Assembly: GCF_900108035.1 (NCBI RefSeq) | Contig: NZ_FNVS01000005.1 | Coordinates: forward strand, 124,001 to 188,000 | Length of the DNA stretch: 64,000 nucleotides | Direction: 5' to 3' | Origin: Parabacteroides chinchillae | GTDB taxonomy: Bacteria > Bacteroidota > Bacteroidia > Bacteroidales > Tannerellaceae | Shown: piece after piece, positions 1 through 10,122 of the stretch | Position numbering within the stretch: the stretch's first letter is position 1 | Layout: each line of letters opens with the position of its first letter | Program-made: the position numbers and the translations under genes | The notes under the pieces: model-generated | The model's input: only the letters and a program-made list of their open reading frames with translations | Told to the model about the DNA's origin: nothing | Databases searched by the model: none

Positions 1-2
1 TT

Positions 3-2039
3 GTTTTCGAATTAGAGGACTGGATATTTACTCAGGAAGCAGCAGAAGATCGTTTGCTTAAACATTTTGAAACGAAAAATCTGAAAGGATTTGGTGTTCA
101 GCATTTGAGATTTGGAGTAATAGCTTCGGGAGCAATTTTGTATTATCTTGATCAAACCCAACATACACATATTTCGCATATTACCTCTCTTTCGCGTATA
201 GAAGAAGATCGTTATGTACGATTGGATAAGTTTACAGTTCGTAGCCTTGAGTTGGCAAGTACCATGAATGATGAAGGTACAAGCTTGTTGGATGTAATTG
301 ATAAAACAGTTTCTCCTATGGGTTCACGTATGCTTCGCCGTTGGATTTTATTTCCATTGAAAGATGTAAAACCTATTCAGGAGCGCCAGGATGTAGTGGA
401 GCATTTTTTCCGTCATCCGGATTTGAAAGAGCTATTTGATACTCAATTGGAACAAATAGGAGATTTGGAACGTATTATCTCCAAAGTAGCTGTTGGACGT
501 GTTTCTCCGCGTGAAGTTGTTCAATTAAAAGTCGCTTTACGTGCGATTGAGCCGATTAAAGAGGCTTGTATGGGAAGTGAAGAGCCTAGTTTATGCCGTA
601 TAGGAGAACAATTGAATGCGTGTGCTCTGATTCGGAATAGAATAGAGAAAGAGATAAATAACGATCCTCCATCGTTAATTAATAAAGGAGGTATTATTGC
701 CAAAGGTGTTAATGAAGAACTTGATGAACTTCGTTCTATTGCCTATTCGGGAAAAGATTATTTGTTGAAGATACAGCAGCGTGAGGTGGAGAAAACGGGT
801 ATACCAAGCCTTAAAATAGCCTTTAATAACGTTTTTGGCTATTATATAGAAGTGCGCAATACCCATAAGGATAAAGTACCGGCGGAATGGATCCGTAAAC
901 AGACTTTAGTAAATGCCGAGCGCTATATCACGGAAGAACTGAAAGAGTACGAAGAGAAAATACTGGGTGCGGAAGAAAAAATACTTTCATTGGAAAGTCG
1001 CCTTTTTAATGAACTGGTATTGGCATTGACAGAATATATACCGCCTATTCAGGTAAATGCAAATCTGATCGGACGGATAGATTGTTTATTATCTTTTGCA
1101 AAGGTTGCAGAATGTAATAAGTATATTCGCCCGATAGTAAATGATTCGGATGTCATTGATATCAAACAGGGACGTCATCCGGTAATTGAAAAGCAATTGC
1201 CGTTAGGAGAACCTTATATCGCAAATGATGTTTATCTGGATGATGAAAAACAACAGATCATTATTATTACGGGACCTAATATGGCCGGTAAATCAGCTTT
1301 GCTTCGCCAGACGGCATTAATAACATTAATGGCTCAGATTGGCTGTTTTGTACCTGCAGAACGTGCTTTGATCGGTATTGTTGATAAAATATTTACACGT
1401 GTGGGGGCTTCGGATAATATTTCTGTAGGTGAATCTACATTCATGGTGGAAATGAACGAAGCTGCCGATATTTTGAATAATCTTTCATCCCGTAGTTTGG
1501 TATTATTTGATGAATTGGGACGTGGTACAAGTACGTATGATGGAATTTCGATAGCATGGGCTATTGTCGAATATATTCATGAACATCCGAATACCCGTGC
1601 CAAAACTTTATTTGCTACCCATTATCATGAATTGAATGAAATGGAACGTTCTTTCAGGCGTATTAAAAACTACAATGTTTCGGTTAAGGAAGTGAGTAAT
1701 AAAGTTATATTTTTACGTAAGTTGGTACCGGGTGGGAGTGAACATAGTTTTGGTATTCATGTAGCCAAAATGGCTGGTATGCCAAAAAGTATTGTTAAAC
1801 GTTCCAATGAGATATTGAAACAATTGGAAACCGAAAATCGCCAGGATGGCATAAGCGGAAAACCGGTGAAAGAAATTGCTTCGGCTGCGGAAGGATACCA
1901 ACTAAACTTTTTCCAATTGGATGATCCTGTTTTAAGCCAGGTGAGGGATGAGATTAAAAACTTGGATGTGAACAACCTTACCCCATTGGAAGCTTTGAAT
2001 AAATTGAGCGAAATAAAGAAGATTATTACAGGGAAATAA
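3..2039 (+). CDS. mutS: DNA mismatch repair protein MutS (5' part cut off by window edge)
   Basis: MutS ATPase, which recognises mispaired bases and recruits MutL. The frame is open from base 3 without a start (it begins [17 protein letters not shown]), so about 678 of the usual ~870 residues are present: connector, lever/clamp and ATPase domains; the mismatch-reading N-domain lies outside the window. Walker A GPNMAGKS is at 1272-1295, Walker [17 protein letters not shown] at about 1497-1545, followed by ATHYHEL. The TTG at 54 is internal, not a start. The gene is followed by an intrinsic terminator and convergent genes. No damage is seen in the visible part. Confidence 0.97.
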   Translation, partial: VFELEDWIFTQEAAEDRLLKHFETKNLKGFGVQHLRFGVIASGAILYYLDQTQHTHISHITSLSRIEEDRYVRLDKFTVRSLELASTMNDEGTSLLDVIDKTVSPMGSRMLRRWILFPLKDVKPIQERQDVVEHFFRHPDLKELFDTQLEQIGDLERIISKVAVGRVSPREVVQLKVALRAIEPIKEACMGSEEPSLCRIGEQLNACALIRNRIEKEINNDPPSLINKGGIIAKGVNEELDELRSIAYSGKDYLLKIQQREVEKTGIPSLKIAFNNVFGYYIEVRNTHKDKVPAEWIRKQTLVNAERYITEELKEYEEKILGAEEKILSLESRLFNELVLALTEYIPPIQVNANLIGRIDCLLSFAKVAECNKYIRPIVNDSDVIDIKQGRHPVIEKQLPLGEPYIANDVYLDDEKQQIIIITGPNMAGKSALLRQTALITLMAQIGCFVPAERALIGIVDKIFTRVGASDNISVGESTFMVEMNEAADILNNLSSRSLVLFDELGRGTSTYDGISIAWAIVEYIHEHPNTRAKTLFATHYHELNEMERSFRRIKNYNVSVKEVSNKVIFLRKLVPGGSEHSFGIHVAKMAGMPKSIVKRSNEILKQLETENRQDGISGKPVKEIASAAEGYQLNFFQLDDPVLSQVRDEIKNLDVNNLTPLEALNKLSEIKKIITGK

Positions 2040-2121
2040 TTATGGAACAGGAATAGAAAACTGCTACAGAGACGGAATATCTGATCCGGAATTTTGCAGT
2101 AAATAGATAATATATGTTTTG

Positions 2122-2158
2122 TACCCGGATATAGTAGTATCTTTATCCGGGTATTTTT
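2122..2158 (+). terminator. Intrinsic terminator after mutS
   Basis: A perfect 10-bp stem (TACCCGGATA at 2122-2131, TATCCGGGTA at 2144-2153) with a 12-nt loop is followed by five T residues. It lies 83 bases after the mutS stop and before the convergent lipoprotein gene. Confidence 0.8.
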
Positions 2159-2187
2159 GAAAAGTTCCAGATTGATAAATAGTTTAA

Positions 2188-3156
2188 TTATCTGTTATTT
2201 GTAGGAAAAAGAGAGTCCTTATTATATTTAAAATGCCAATTTGTAATTGTCAGTTTTTCTAATACTATATCTTTTCCGTTAAACAGAAATTCATATAAAT
2301 ATTTGTGTCCTTTTTTCCATTGGGTTTGTTCCGGTATCAGATATTTATATGATTTTTCGTTAATGATAAAAAGTATTTCTATATCCCCTTTATTAATTGT
2401 AGGATGATCAGTAGGCATGACTAATATTTTATGTTTTTCGTATAATTCATGCTTTAATGGAATAAAATGGTCTGTTCTTAAAATGGTTGATACATTAGAT
2501 GAGTTGTTACAATAAGTAATATTTCCTGTTGTGACATCCAATGTTCCTTTATTGTGTAACATATTACCTCCGGCTTTATTACCGATTTGAATAGCATTAA
2601 GTTTCTGCAAACCGGAAATATTTTTATTCAGTTTGATTTGAAATTCTATCAGCGATAAAGCATGCCGCATGGAAAGTAAAACATAAGGACAATAAATGTT
2701 TACAGGTTTATGTCCTTTTGCCAGTTTTCCATACATATAGTCTTTTGTTAATGAGGCTACAGGGGAAATATAAATAGGTATGTGTGTTGCTAGATGATTA
2801 TTTTGATAAGGATGATAAGCATATATTTTTAGCATTTCAGTATCTTTCAGGTAAACCTCCGGGAGAAGTTTCCATTTTATAGCCTTGTCTGTAGAATTGA
2901 TGGCCAAAGCTTTCACATTTTTGAATTTACAATTTCCTGTACGTAAATCCTCTTTTTTCTCTGATGTGATGTAAAGTCCCATGGTTGAACCGGCAGAAAA
3001 CTGTTCTGTAAGAGTAATAGACTTGGTCGAAAGAATTTTTGTAGTAATACAGAGCTTTTTCTGGTGCGTACCTTTGGCATAAGATGAAAGATTGTACTCA
3101 TCAGAGCAACTGGTAATTATAGTCAGTAATAAGACTATTAATAATAATTTGTTCAT
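2188..3156 (-). CDS. Fimbrillin-like lipoprotein (Mfa-like family)
   Basis: A 322-residue exported lipoprotein. The N-terminus is a short hydrophobic signal peptide with a lipobox ending TSC (Cys17), so the mature protein is probably membrane-anchored and surface-exposed. The rest resembles the fimbrillin/Mfa-like families of Bacteroidales: the central block IYAYHPYQ, the DYMYGKLAKG stretch, HALSLIEF and AIQIGNKAGG are shared with the neighbouring paralogue. In this family such proteins form or decorate fimbriae; the exact role here is unknown. No shaft/usher-type neighbours are visible. The gene is preceded by 360 bases containing a long inverted repeat. Confidence 0.75.
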   Translation of the reverse strand: MNKLLLIVLLLTIITSCSDEYNLSSYAKGTHQKKLCITTKILSTKSITLTEQFSAGSTMGLYITSEKKEDLRTGNCKFKNVKALAINSTDKAIKWKLLPEVYLKDTEMLKIYAYHPYQNNHLATHIPIYISPVASLTKDYMYGKLAKGHKPVNIYCPYVLLSMRHALSLIEFQIKLNKNISGLQKLNAIQIGNKAGGNMLHNKGTLDVTTGNITYCNNSSNVSTILRTDHFIPLKHELYEKHKILVMPTDHPTINKGDIEILFIINEKSYKYLIPEQTQWKKGHKYLYEFLFNGKDIVLEKLTITNWHFKYNKDSLFPTNNR

Positions 3157-3516
3157 TTTATTGGGGTTTTTCAGAACTTTTCACATTATAGTTAACATTT
3201 AAATGTGATCTATGTTTCTATCAAATAGTATGATAGACGGTTGTATATGTCGAATTGACGAATAAGAGCTTGAATAATAAGACTTCTGTTGAAATGACTT
3301 TTTGATGACATTTTGTTAAAGTATGGATTGTCATTTAATTAAATTGTGAAAATAACAAGTTTTTGGGTTGTAAATCGTAAATGTTTTGATTTTCTTGGTA
3401 TAAGAACCGGCTTTGTCCAAGCTATAGTCAAATAGAAGAGTGTGTTGGCGATAAGTTGAGAGAGTGTGATAACCTAAAATTAAAAATATGGACAAAGCCG
3501 GTTTATGTAAACAACA
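3157..3516. other. Intergenic region between the two fimbrillin-like genes
   Basis: 360 bases with no gene. It holds the upstream region of the 2188-3156 gene and the 3' flank of the 3517-4446 gene. The only clear structure is the 15-bp perfect inverted repeat at 3405-3419 and 3489-3503; the motif AGAGTGTG occurs twice between its arms (3437 and 3461). No clean TAnnTTTG promoter was found on the minus strand. Confidence 0.6.
3405..3503. repeat. 15-bp perfect inverted repeat flanking 69 bp
   Basis: AACCGGCTTTGTCCA at 3405-3419 is exactly complementary to TGGACAAAGCCGGTT at 3489-3503. The arms are 69 bp apart, long for a terminator, and no T-run follows on either strand. It lies about 250-350 bp upstream of a surface lipoprotein gene. 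Confidence 0.85.
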
Positions 3517-4446
3517 TTATTTTCCCGGAATCCAGTTGTCATTTGAAATTTTATCAAGCACTATAGATTTTCCGTCGAAAATCATTTGATATAGGTATTT
3601 ATATCCTTTTTTCCACTTAGTTTCTGTAGGTATCTGATATTTATAGGTTTTATTGTTAATTATAAATAATGCTTCAATGTCTCCTTTGAGAATGGTTTCG
3701 GAGGTTGGAATTACCATCAGTTGCACCGGACTAGAAAATGTTGTTGTTAGTTCTGTCGGACAAGCTAAAGTTAATCTGGTGGAAGCGTTTATACCTGCCG
3801 AACCAGTGATTTTACCGGACACTATATCCATAGTTCCCTCGCTGTAAAAGCTTGTTCCTCCTGCTTTGTTGCCTAATTGAATGGCACTTAGCAGGTAACA
3901 ATCTGTCTTTTTATTGAGCTTTACCTCAAAAGAAATAAGAGATAAGGCATGATTCATGGTTAACATAGCTATTGGAGATACGCTATTAACAGCTTTTTGC
4001 CCGGTTGCATGTGTACCATACATGTAATCATCGGTCTGGGAAGCATCCGGACAAATTTTTACAGGAATACGTGTTGCATCAAAATTGCTTTGAGACATAT
4101 AAGGATAATAAGCATATACGGTTGTTTCTTCCTTATTAAGAAATATTTCAGGATCCTGTCTCCAAAACAATTTGTTGTTTTCCATGTTTGCTACTGCTTT
4201 CACATTTTTATAGTCGGTTATTTTACGATATACATTATTTACGTTACCGTCTGTTACATGCAACCCGATGACCGTTTTATCTTTGAACTCTTGTATTAAA
4301 TATGGAGCTTTTGTTGTTAATACAGTTGTATAAATATTTAGTGGCTTTTCTTTGGACCCAAGACGATCTGCAGGTATCAGATTGTTGTCTTCCGAACAAC
4401 TGAAAACACCTATTGCCAGGATCATAAATAATAGTAACTTTTTCAT
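3517..4446 (-). CDS. Fimbrillin-like lipoprotein, paralogue of 2188-3156
   Basis: A 309-residue lipoprotein with signal peptide and lipobox VFSC (Cys17). It is clearly related to the downstream gene over its whole length: shared blocks are VYAYYPYM, DYMYGTHATGQKAVN, MNHALSLISFEVKLNK, AIQLGNKAGG, KTYKYQIPTETKWKKGYKYL and a C-terminal NW. Family knowledge points to the fimbrillin/Mfa-like superfamily of surface proteins. The two genes are a tandem duplication that has diverged. It is divergent from the AraC-type regulator at 4653, a possible but unproven regulator of the pair. Confidence 0.75.
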   Translation of the reverse strand: MKKLLLFMILAIGVFSCSEDNNLIPADRLGSKEKPLNIYTTVLTTKAPYLIQEFKDKTVIGLHVTDGNVNNVYRKITDYKNVKAVANMENNKLFWRQDPEIFLNKEETTVYAYYPYMSQSNFDATRIPVKICPDASQTDDYMYGTHATGQKAVNSVSPIAMLTMNHALSLISFEVKLNKKTDCYLLSAIQLGNKAGGTSFYSEGTMDIVSGKITGSAGINASTRLTLACPTELTTTFSSPVQLMVIPTSETILKGDIEALFIINNKTYKYQIPTETKWKKGYKYLYQMIFDGKSIVLDKISNDNWIPGK

Positions 4447-4652
4447 TGTTTTATTCTATTTTTGCGTAATTGTTACGAATGCAAATTTCGGGTAGTCCAG
4501 ATAAAAGGGAGGAGCAATAAATATAAATTGACGATGAAATGGTATAAAAAAGAATGGTTCAAATAATCTGGAAGCTTCATATTGTCTGATTAGAGTGCAA
4601 ATCAAACATTTAATGGATTAATTTGTTTAAATAGCAAGAGGGAGTTACTATT

Positions 4653-5762
4653 ATGTTGGATAAAATTCAATTCTTATTAAGTTTGCAAATATTGGGGTTC
4701 TGCATTTTTGGAGGATTTACTTTATTGTTGAGAGCCCGTGATAACCGTGCAAAGCGTATTTTGGGATGGAGTATGTTTCTTTGGGCTTTTTTGGCAGCTG
4801 TTCGCATATCTGTGAATTTGTATGTAGATAATGCAAAAGAGGTATTTGATCCGGATATACTTTTTAGCGGCTGTTTGGTAAGTGCAAGCTTGGCTTGTTA
4901 TGTGATAGAAGTTCTCCGTCCTGGTTATTTGACTTTAAGACGTATTCTTTACTTTATTAGTCCTGTTTTTACGGGAGGTCTGGCTTTTTTTATTTACAGA
5001 TTGTCCGGAAGTGAAATACATGTCTATTATACATTGGAAGATGTATTTATCCATTTTAATATAGATATGGTTTTAAGGATACTACTATTATTGTTTACGC
5101 TGTTCTATATGGCTTTACCTATTTATCTTGTATTAAAATACAGCAAAGGGTTTACAAAATATTTAAGTGAGAATGTTGCCGACCCGGAAGAATATGATCT
5201 GAATTGGCTAAAGAAAATTATGTTCATATTGGTTATTTTATATGTCTTTTATTTGATTCTTTTATTAACAGACAGACCTGTATTGTATGTAATAGATAAA
5301 GCGGTACTTCTTATAGTATGGTATTATTTCTTTTATAAAGCATTATTTCTTAAAGTTATTCACTTAGATCATTCTTTTGAAAAAGGTTGGGATATTCCCT
5401 ATGATGAAGAAGAGGACGACGACCAACATTCAATACTGAATAAACGTTATGTTGAAGAGGTGAATATCTGGTTTGAGAAAGAAAAACCTTATCTAAGGGA
5501 AGATTTACGCCTTACAGACCTCCAACGTGTATTTCCGATTAGCCGTTCTTATTTGTCTCAATTATTCAATAAAGAATTGGGCTGTTCATTTTCCGATTAT
5601 GTAAATAGGTTCAGGGTAGAAGAGAGTAAACGTTTGCTGGAAGCCGAGCCTATGACCAGTATCCAGGAGATAGCCGAACGTTCGGGTTTTCATTCAATAA
5701 GTACCTTCAGACGTGCATTTGTAAAGAGTACGGGTGTCATGCCGTCTGAATATAGAAAGTAA
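4653..5762 (+). CDS. Membrane-bound AraC-family transcriptional regulator
   Basis: A 369-residue protein with about seven hydrophobic segments in residues 5-225 and a C-terminal AraC/XylS DNA-binding domain (about 260-369) with two helix-turn-helix units: LTDLQRVFPISRSYLSQLFN and the second around SIQEIAERSGFHSISTFRRA, ending in GVMPSEYRK. Membrane-anchored AraC proteins are common in Bacteroidales and probably sense a signal at the membrane. An acidic linker (DEEEDDD) separates the halves. It is divergent from the fimbrillin-like pair across 206 bases, which suggests but does not prove control of them. Confidence 0.85.
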   Translation: MLDKIQFLLSLQILGFCIFGGFTLLLRARDNRAKRILGWSMFLWAFLAAVRISVNLYVDNAKEVFDPDILFSGCLVSASLACYVIEVLRPGYLTLRRILYFISPVFTGGLAFFIYRLSGSEIHVYYTLEDVFIHFNIDMVLRILLLLFTLFYMALPIYLVLKYSKGFTKYLSENVADPEEYDLNWLKKIMFILVILYVFYLILLLTDRPVLYVIDKAVLLIVWYYFFYKALFLKVIHLDHSFEKGWDIPYDEEEDDDQHSILNKRYVEEVNIWFEKEKPYLREDLRLTDLQRVFPISRSYLSQLFNKELGCSFSDYVNRFRVEESKRLLEAEPMTSIQEIAERSGFHSISTFRRAFVKSTGVMPSEYRK

Positions 5763-5830
5763 TTGACATGGTTGGTTTCTTTTTTACTTCTATCATATAG
5801 CATCCGGGGAACTGGTCGATTAATATCTCC

Positions 5831-5881
5831 GTTATGATTTTTTAGAATCATAGTTATGGTTTGATGAAATCATAACTATGA
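5831..5881. repeat. Two 22-bp tandem units plus inverted half-unit
   Basis: Units at 5831-5852 and 5853-5874 share GTTATG-TTT and AATCATA. They are followed by the inverted half CATAACTATGA (5871-5881), which pairs exactly with TCATAGTTATG (5848-5858); G-U pairing can extend the stem. The same core occurs at 25332-25389. Confidence 0.7.
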
Positions 5882-5885
5882 ATGA

Positions 5886-5930
5886 CTGACTAGTCCTAAA
5901 TAACCGTTACGGTTATTTAGGACTAGTCAG
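5886..5930. terminator. Strong hairpin terminator between convergent genes
   Basis: A perfect 21-bp stem (5886-5906 with 5910-5930) closes on a 3-nt loop (TTA) and is followed by TTTT on the plus strand. It sits 13 bases past the ychF stop and about 125 past the AraC stop, so it can stop transcription from both sides. Confidence 0.8.
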
Positions 5931-5943
5931 TTTTGCCGAGCTA

Positions 5944-7047
5944 TCAGACGTTGAATCTGAAATGCATAATGTCGCCGTCCTGTACAACGTAGTCTTTGCC
6001 TTCCACGCTCATTTTTCCGGCTTCCTTCACTGCGGCTTCCGATCCGTATGAAATATAGTCGTCGTACTTGATTACTTCTGCACGGATAAAACCTTTCTCA
6101 AAATCGGTATGGATAACACCGGCACATTGTGGGGCTTTCCATCCCTTTTCGAATGTCCAGGCACGTACTTCCTGTACACCTGCAGTCAGGTAAGTCTGTA
6201 GGTTCAACAGGTGATAGGCGGCTTTGATCAGGCGGTTAACACCCGATTCTTCCAGGCCGATTTCCTGTAAGAACATCTGGCGTTCTTCATACGTTTCGAA
6301 TTCAGCTATTTCGCTCTCAATTTTGGCTGCTACTACTAGTATTTCTGCATTTTCGTCTTTTACAGCTTCGCGTACGGCCTCTACATATTTGTTACCGTTT
6401 ACGGCACTGGCTTCGTCTACATTGCAAACATACATAACCGGTTTGCTGGTTAGCAAGAACAGTTCGCGGGCAATTTTCTGTTCGTCTTTAGTCTCGAAAG
6501 TGACTGTGCGGGCACTTTTGCCTTGTTCTAGTGCTTCCTTGTATTTTAGAAGTACTTCGTAGGCCTGTTTAGCCTGCTTATCGCCACCTGTTTGAGCTTG
6601 TTTCTGTACTTTTGCAATACGGCTGTCAATGGTTTCCAAATCCTTTATTTGCAGTTCGGCATCAATAATTTCCTTATCGCGTACAGGATCTACAGTACCA
6701 TCTACATGTACAATATTTTCGTCGTCAAAGCAGCGCAATACATGAAGGATGGCATCAGTTTCGCGTATATTAGCCAGAAACTTGTTACCCAACCCTTCAC
6801 CCTTGCTGGCTCCTTTTACGAGGCCGGCAATGTCTACGATTTCTACTGTGGTGGGAACTATCTGTTTCGGGTTGATCAGTTCCGCCAGTTTATTCAAACG
6901 TTCATCAGGAACGGTAATAACGCCTACATTCGGTTCTATTGTGCAAAACGGAAAGTTTGCCGATTGTGCTTTTGCATTTGATAAGCAGTTGAAAAGAGTA
7001 GATTTCCCTACATTGGGAAGACCTACGATACCACATTGTAATGCCAT
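5944..7047 (-). CDS. ychF: Redox-regulated ATPase YchF
   Basis: An Obg-family P-loop protein of 367 residues, the usual length. G1 is GLPNVGKST (residues 9-17), the switch region reads DIAGLVKGASKGEGLGNKF, and the C-terminal TGS domain is complete, ending GDIMHFRFNV. Where G4 would be NKxD it has CNVDEAS, in keeping with the ATP preference of YchF. The protein associates with ribosomes and affects the oxidative-stress response in other bacteria. It is a single gene with its own promoter and ends at a strong hairpin. Confidence 0.97.
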   Translation of the reverse strand: MALQCGIVGLPNVGKSTLFNCLSNAKAQSANFPFCTIEPNVGVITVPDERLNKLAELINPKQIVPTTVEIVDIAGLVKGASKGEGLGNKFLANIRETDAILHVLRCFDDENIVHVDGTVDPVRDKEIIDAELQIKDLETIDSRIAKVQKQAQTGGDKQAKQAYEVLLKYKEALEQGKSARTVTFETKDEQKIARELFLLTSKPVMYVCNVDEASAVNGNKYVEAVREAVKDENAEILVVAAKIESEIAEFETYEERQMFLQEIGLEESGVNRLIKAAYHLLNLQTYLTAGVQEVRAWTFEKGWKAPQCAGVIHTDFEKGFIRAEVIKYDDYISYGSEAAVKEAGKMSVEGKDYVVQDGDIMHFRFNV

Positions 7048-7088
7048 TTATTGTAATTTAATTATTTAATAATCTTGATCTGAGGCTG

Positions 7089-7096
7089 CAAATGTA
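7089..7096 (-). promoter_or_regulatory. -7 promoter element of ychF
   Basis: Minus-strand TACATTTG matches the Bacteroidales -7 consensus TAnnTTTG, 42 bases upstream of the ychF start. Confidence 0.5.
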
Positions 7097-7256
7097 CAGA
7101 TTATTTGTCAAAGTTCATCATAAGGAAAAGTGTGTTTCTTGGTGATTTGATGTAGTTTTCGTGATTGATACGAAGCACCAGCCCTGCCTGTGAGGTGTAA
7201 CGAACATAGACAGGGTATTTGTATACTTATATAATTGTGTTGTTGTAATGATAATA

Positions 7257-10022
7257 TTAATGTGCTTCCAGCCAGTTTGTGCCTTCTCCACAGTCTGCTA
7301 TGAGAGGAACTTGAAGTTTGATAACACCCTCCATTTCTTCCAGTACGATTTGTTTTACTGTTTCTAATTCGTCTTTGTAGACGTTGAAGTTAAGTTCGTC
7401 ATGTACCTGAAGGATCATTTTGCTTTTGAGTTTTTCTTTCTCAAAGCGGTTGAATATACGTATCATTGCTACCTTTATAATATCGGCTGCGCTTCCCTGG
7501 ATAGGAGCGTTGATGGCATTTCGTTCGGCATAACCTCTGACAATAGCATTGTGAGAGGTTATGTCCGGCAAGAAACGTTTACGCTTGAAGATTGTTTCTA
7601 CGTATCCTTTTTCTTTCGCATTGGCAATACTTTCATCCATGTATTCTCTTATACGGGGATAGCTCTGGAAATAACCGTCAATCAGTTCTTTTGCTTCCGC
7701 ACGCGGAATGTTTAGTCTTTCTGATAGACCGAATATGGAAATTCCATAGATAATACCGAAGTTGGCTGTTTTTGCTTTGCGGCGCATATCGCTGGTAACT
7801 TCTTCAAGGGGTACTCCGTATATTTTAGCGGCCGTAGCAGCATGAATATCAGCTCCGCTGCAGAAAGCATCAATCATGTGCTGATCGTTGCTTAAATGGG
7901 CCATAATACGTAATTCGATCTGTGAATAATCGGCAGAAAAGAAAATACAGTTCGTATTATCCGCGGTAAAGGCCTTGCGGATTTCACGTCCCAACTCGTC
8001 GCGAACCGGTATGTTCTGGAGATTTGGGTTGGTGGAACTAAGGCGCCCTGTAGCTGTTACTGCCTGATTATAGGATGTATGTATTTTCCCTGATGTGGGC
8101 CTGATTAGCTCGGGTAGGGCGTCTATATAAGTACTAAGTAGCTTTTTCAGTCCCCGGTATTCAAGTAATTTACCTATGATAGGGTGCTTACCACGCATCT
8201 TTTCCAATATATCTTCGCTGGTGCTGTAGTTACCGGTTTTTGTCTTCTTTGCCTTTTCTTCTATTTTCAGATGGTCGAAAAGGATTTCTCCTACCTGACG
8301 GGCAGAGTTAATGTTGAACTTTTTGCCTGCCATTTCATATATTTCCTTTTCCAATGCTACCATGACAATAGAAAGCTCTTCCGAAGATTGCTTTAATGCG
8401 ATGGTGTCTATCGTTACTCCTGTTGCTTCCATATCTGTTAATACATATATTAGAGGCATTTCTATATCGTAAAATAATGAGTCGATACCTTCCTTTTTTA
8501 GCTCGGGAGCAAAATAGTTGCGGAGTTTAAGTGTAACGTCAGCATCTTCGGCTGCGTATTCGGATATTTTGGAGAGAGGGACGTCACGCATGGATAGCTG
8601 CTTCTTGCCTCTTGTACCTATCAGTTCTTCAATGGGGATCGGTTTATATTTGAGATAGGTCTCTGCCAGATAATCCATGCCGTGGCGCAATTCCGGATTT
8701 AATAAGTAGTGGGCTATCATTGTATCGAATAACGGACCAGCTACTTTTACTCTGTATTTTCGAAGTACCAGAATATCGAATTTGATATTTTGTCCTATCT
8801 TTTGTATTTTTTCATTTTCCAGGGCAGGGGAGAAGCGGCTTACTACTTTATCAGCTTCAATGGAATTTTCCGGAACAGGGACATACCATGCCTCATTTTC
8901 TTTTACTGCGAACGACATGCCTACCAGCCCGGCGTTTAGAGGATCGATATTATCTGTTTCCGTGTCAAATGCGAAAAATTCCTGATTCTCTAAAAAGCTT
9001 GCTAAATCGTTTTGTTTTTGCTCTGTATCAGCAATATAATACTTATGGGAGATTGATCTTAAGTCTGCGAGAGTTGAATATTTTGAAGCACTCGTAGTCT
9101 CGACTTCAAATAAGCCAAAGAGATCGCCTTGAAGAGGTTGTTTTGGTAAAGGTTTTTTAACTTCTTCGGAAAGTTTGTTGATAAAGGTCCTAAATTCCAG
9201 TTCGGTGTATATTTTCGTCAGTTGTTCTACATCCGGTTTTTCGCGAATATATAGATTTGCATCAAATTGAATGGGAACATCCGTTTTAATTGTTGCCAGG
9301 AATTTTGAGAAACGAATTTGCTCTGCATTTTTTTCCACCTTTATTCTTTGTGCACCTTTTAGCTTGTCGGTATTGGCAAGCAGGTTTTCTATAGTACCAA
9401 ATTCGGTAAGCAGTTTTTGGGCAGTCTTTTCTCCAACGCCCGGACATCCGGGAATATTATCCGATGTATCTCCCATGAGCCCCAGCAAATCAATGACCTG
9501 TTCAGTAGAAGTGAGCCCGTATTTATTTAACACTTCTGGCACTCCCATTATTTCGTAGTCGCCTCCAAAACGGGGACGGTACATGAAAATATGATCTTCT
9601 ACCAGCTGTCCATAATCTTTGTCCGGTGTCATCATATATACATCGAAGTCTTCTTTGGCTGCTTGTTTGGCAATTGTTCCTATTACATCGTCTGCTTCAT
9701 AACCGGCTACTTCCAGGATCGGGATATTGTATGCCTTGATTATATTCTTAATGATGGGCACAGACTGCTTGATTACTTCTGGCGTTTCTTCCCGTTGCGC
9801 TTTGTATTGTTCGTAAGCTTCGTGCCGGAATGTAGGTCCGTGTGGGTCGAATGCTACTGCTATATGGGTTGGGTTTTCACGCTTCAAAATATCTTCTAGA
9901 CTATTTATAAAACCGAAAATAGCGGAGGTATTAACTCCCTTGGAATTAATGCGCGGAATCTTTATGAAAGCGTAATACGACCGATAAATCAATGCGTATG
10001 CATCTATGAGGAATAACTTCAT
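7257..10022 (-). CDS. polA: DNA polymerase I
   Basis: A full-length Pol I of about 921 residues used in repair and Okazaki fragment processing. Three domains are present: N-terminal 5'-3' exonuclease (MKLFLIDAYALIYRSYYAF), a 3'-5' proofreading domain with intact acidic residues (FAFDTETDN, IGQNIKFDIL, YAAEDADVTLKL), and the polymerase with motif A SADYSQIELR, motif B RRKAKTANFGIIYGIS and motif C LQVHDELNF. The ATG at 10022 is preferred because the family begins MKLFLID; the frame extends four codons upstream. It is divergent from the polyprenyl synthase gene. Confidence 0.96.
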   Translation of the reverse strand: MKLFLIDAYALIYRSYYAFIKIPRINSKGVNTSAIFGFINSLEDILKRENPTHIAVAFDPHGPTFRHEAYEQYKAQREETPEVIKQSVPIIKNIIKAYNIPILEVAGYEADDVIGTIAKQAAKEDFDVYMMTPDKDYGQLVEDHIFMYRPRFGGDYEIMGVPEVLNKYGLTSTEQVIDLLGLMGDTSDNIPGCPGVGEKTAQKLLTEFGTIENLLANTDKLKGAQRIKVEKNAEQIRFSKFLATIKTDVPIQFDANLYIREKPDVEQLTKIYTELEFRTFINKLSEEVKKPLPKQPLQGDLFGLFEVETTSASKYSTLADLRSISHKYYIADTEQKQNDLASFLENQEFFAFDTETDNIDPLNAGLVGMSFAVKENEAWYVPVPENSIEADKVVSRFSPALENEKIQKIGQNIKFDILVLRKYRVKVAGPLFDTMIAHYLLNPELRHGMDYLAETYLKYKPIPIEELIGTRGKKQLSMRDVPLSKISEYAAEDADVTLKLRNYFAPELKKEGIDSLFYDIEMPLIYVLTDMEATGVTIDTIALKQSSEELSIVMVALEKEIYEMAGKKFNINSARQVGEILFDHLKIEEKAKKTKTGNYSTSEDILEKMRGKHPIIGKLLEYRGLKKLLSTYIDALPELIRPTSGKIHTSYNQAVTATGRLSSTNPNLQNIPVRDELGREIRKAFTADNTNCIFFSADYSQIELRIMAHLSNDQHMIDAFCSGADIHAATAAKIYGVPLEEVTSDMRRKAKTANFGIIYGISIFGLSERLNIPRAEAKELIDGYFQSYPRIREYMDESIANAKEKGYVETIFKRKRFLPDITSHNAIVRGYAERNAINAPIQGSAADIIKVAMIRIFNRFEKEKLKSKMILQVHDELNFNVYKDELETVKQIVLEEMEGVIKLQVPLIADCGEGTNWLEAH

Positions 10023-10096
10023 TGCTTTTAACACGTTTTAGTGGGACAAAATCTTGGTAAATGTACGAAAAAAGTCGCTTACTCGATAGTTTTTGT

Positions 10097-10104
10097 TACT
10101 TTTG
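10097..10104 (+). promoter_or_regulatory. -7 promoter element of the polyprenyl synthase gene
   Basis: TACTTTTG matches TAnnTTTG 19 bases before the ATG at 10123. It supports that ATG over the upstream TTG at 10093, which lies next to the element. Confidence 0.55.
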
Positions 10105-10122
10105 CGAATCTTTGAACAGATT

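Noticed and set aside
3405-3503. Intrinsic terminator of the 3517-4446 gene
   Set aside because: The loop of 69 bases is too long and no T-run follows the second arm.
7140-7256. Terminator or small RNA after polA
   Set aside because: An 8-bp stem (CCCTGTCT/AGGCAGGG on the minus strand) exists, but with no T-run and no other support.
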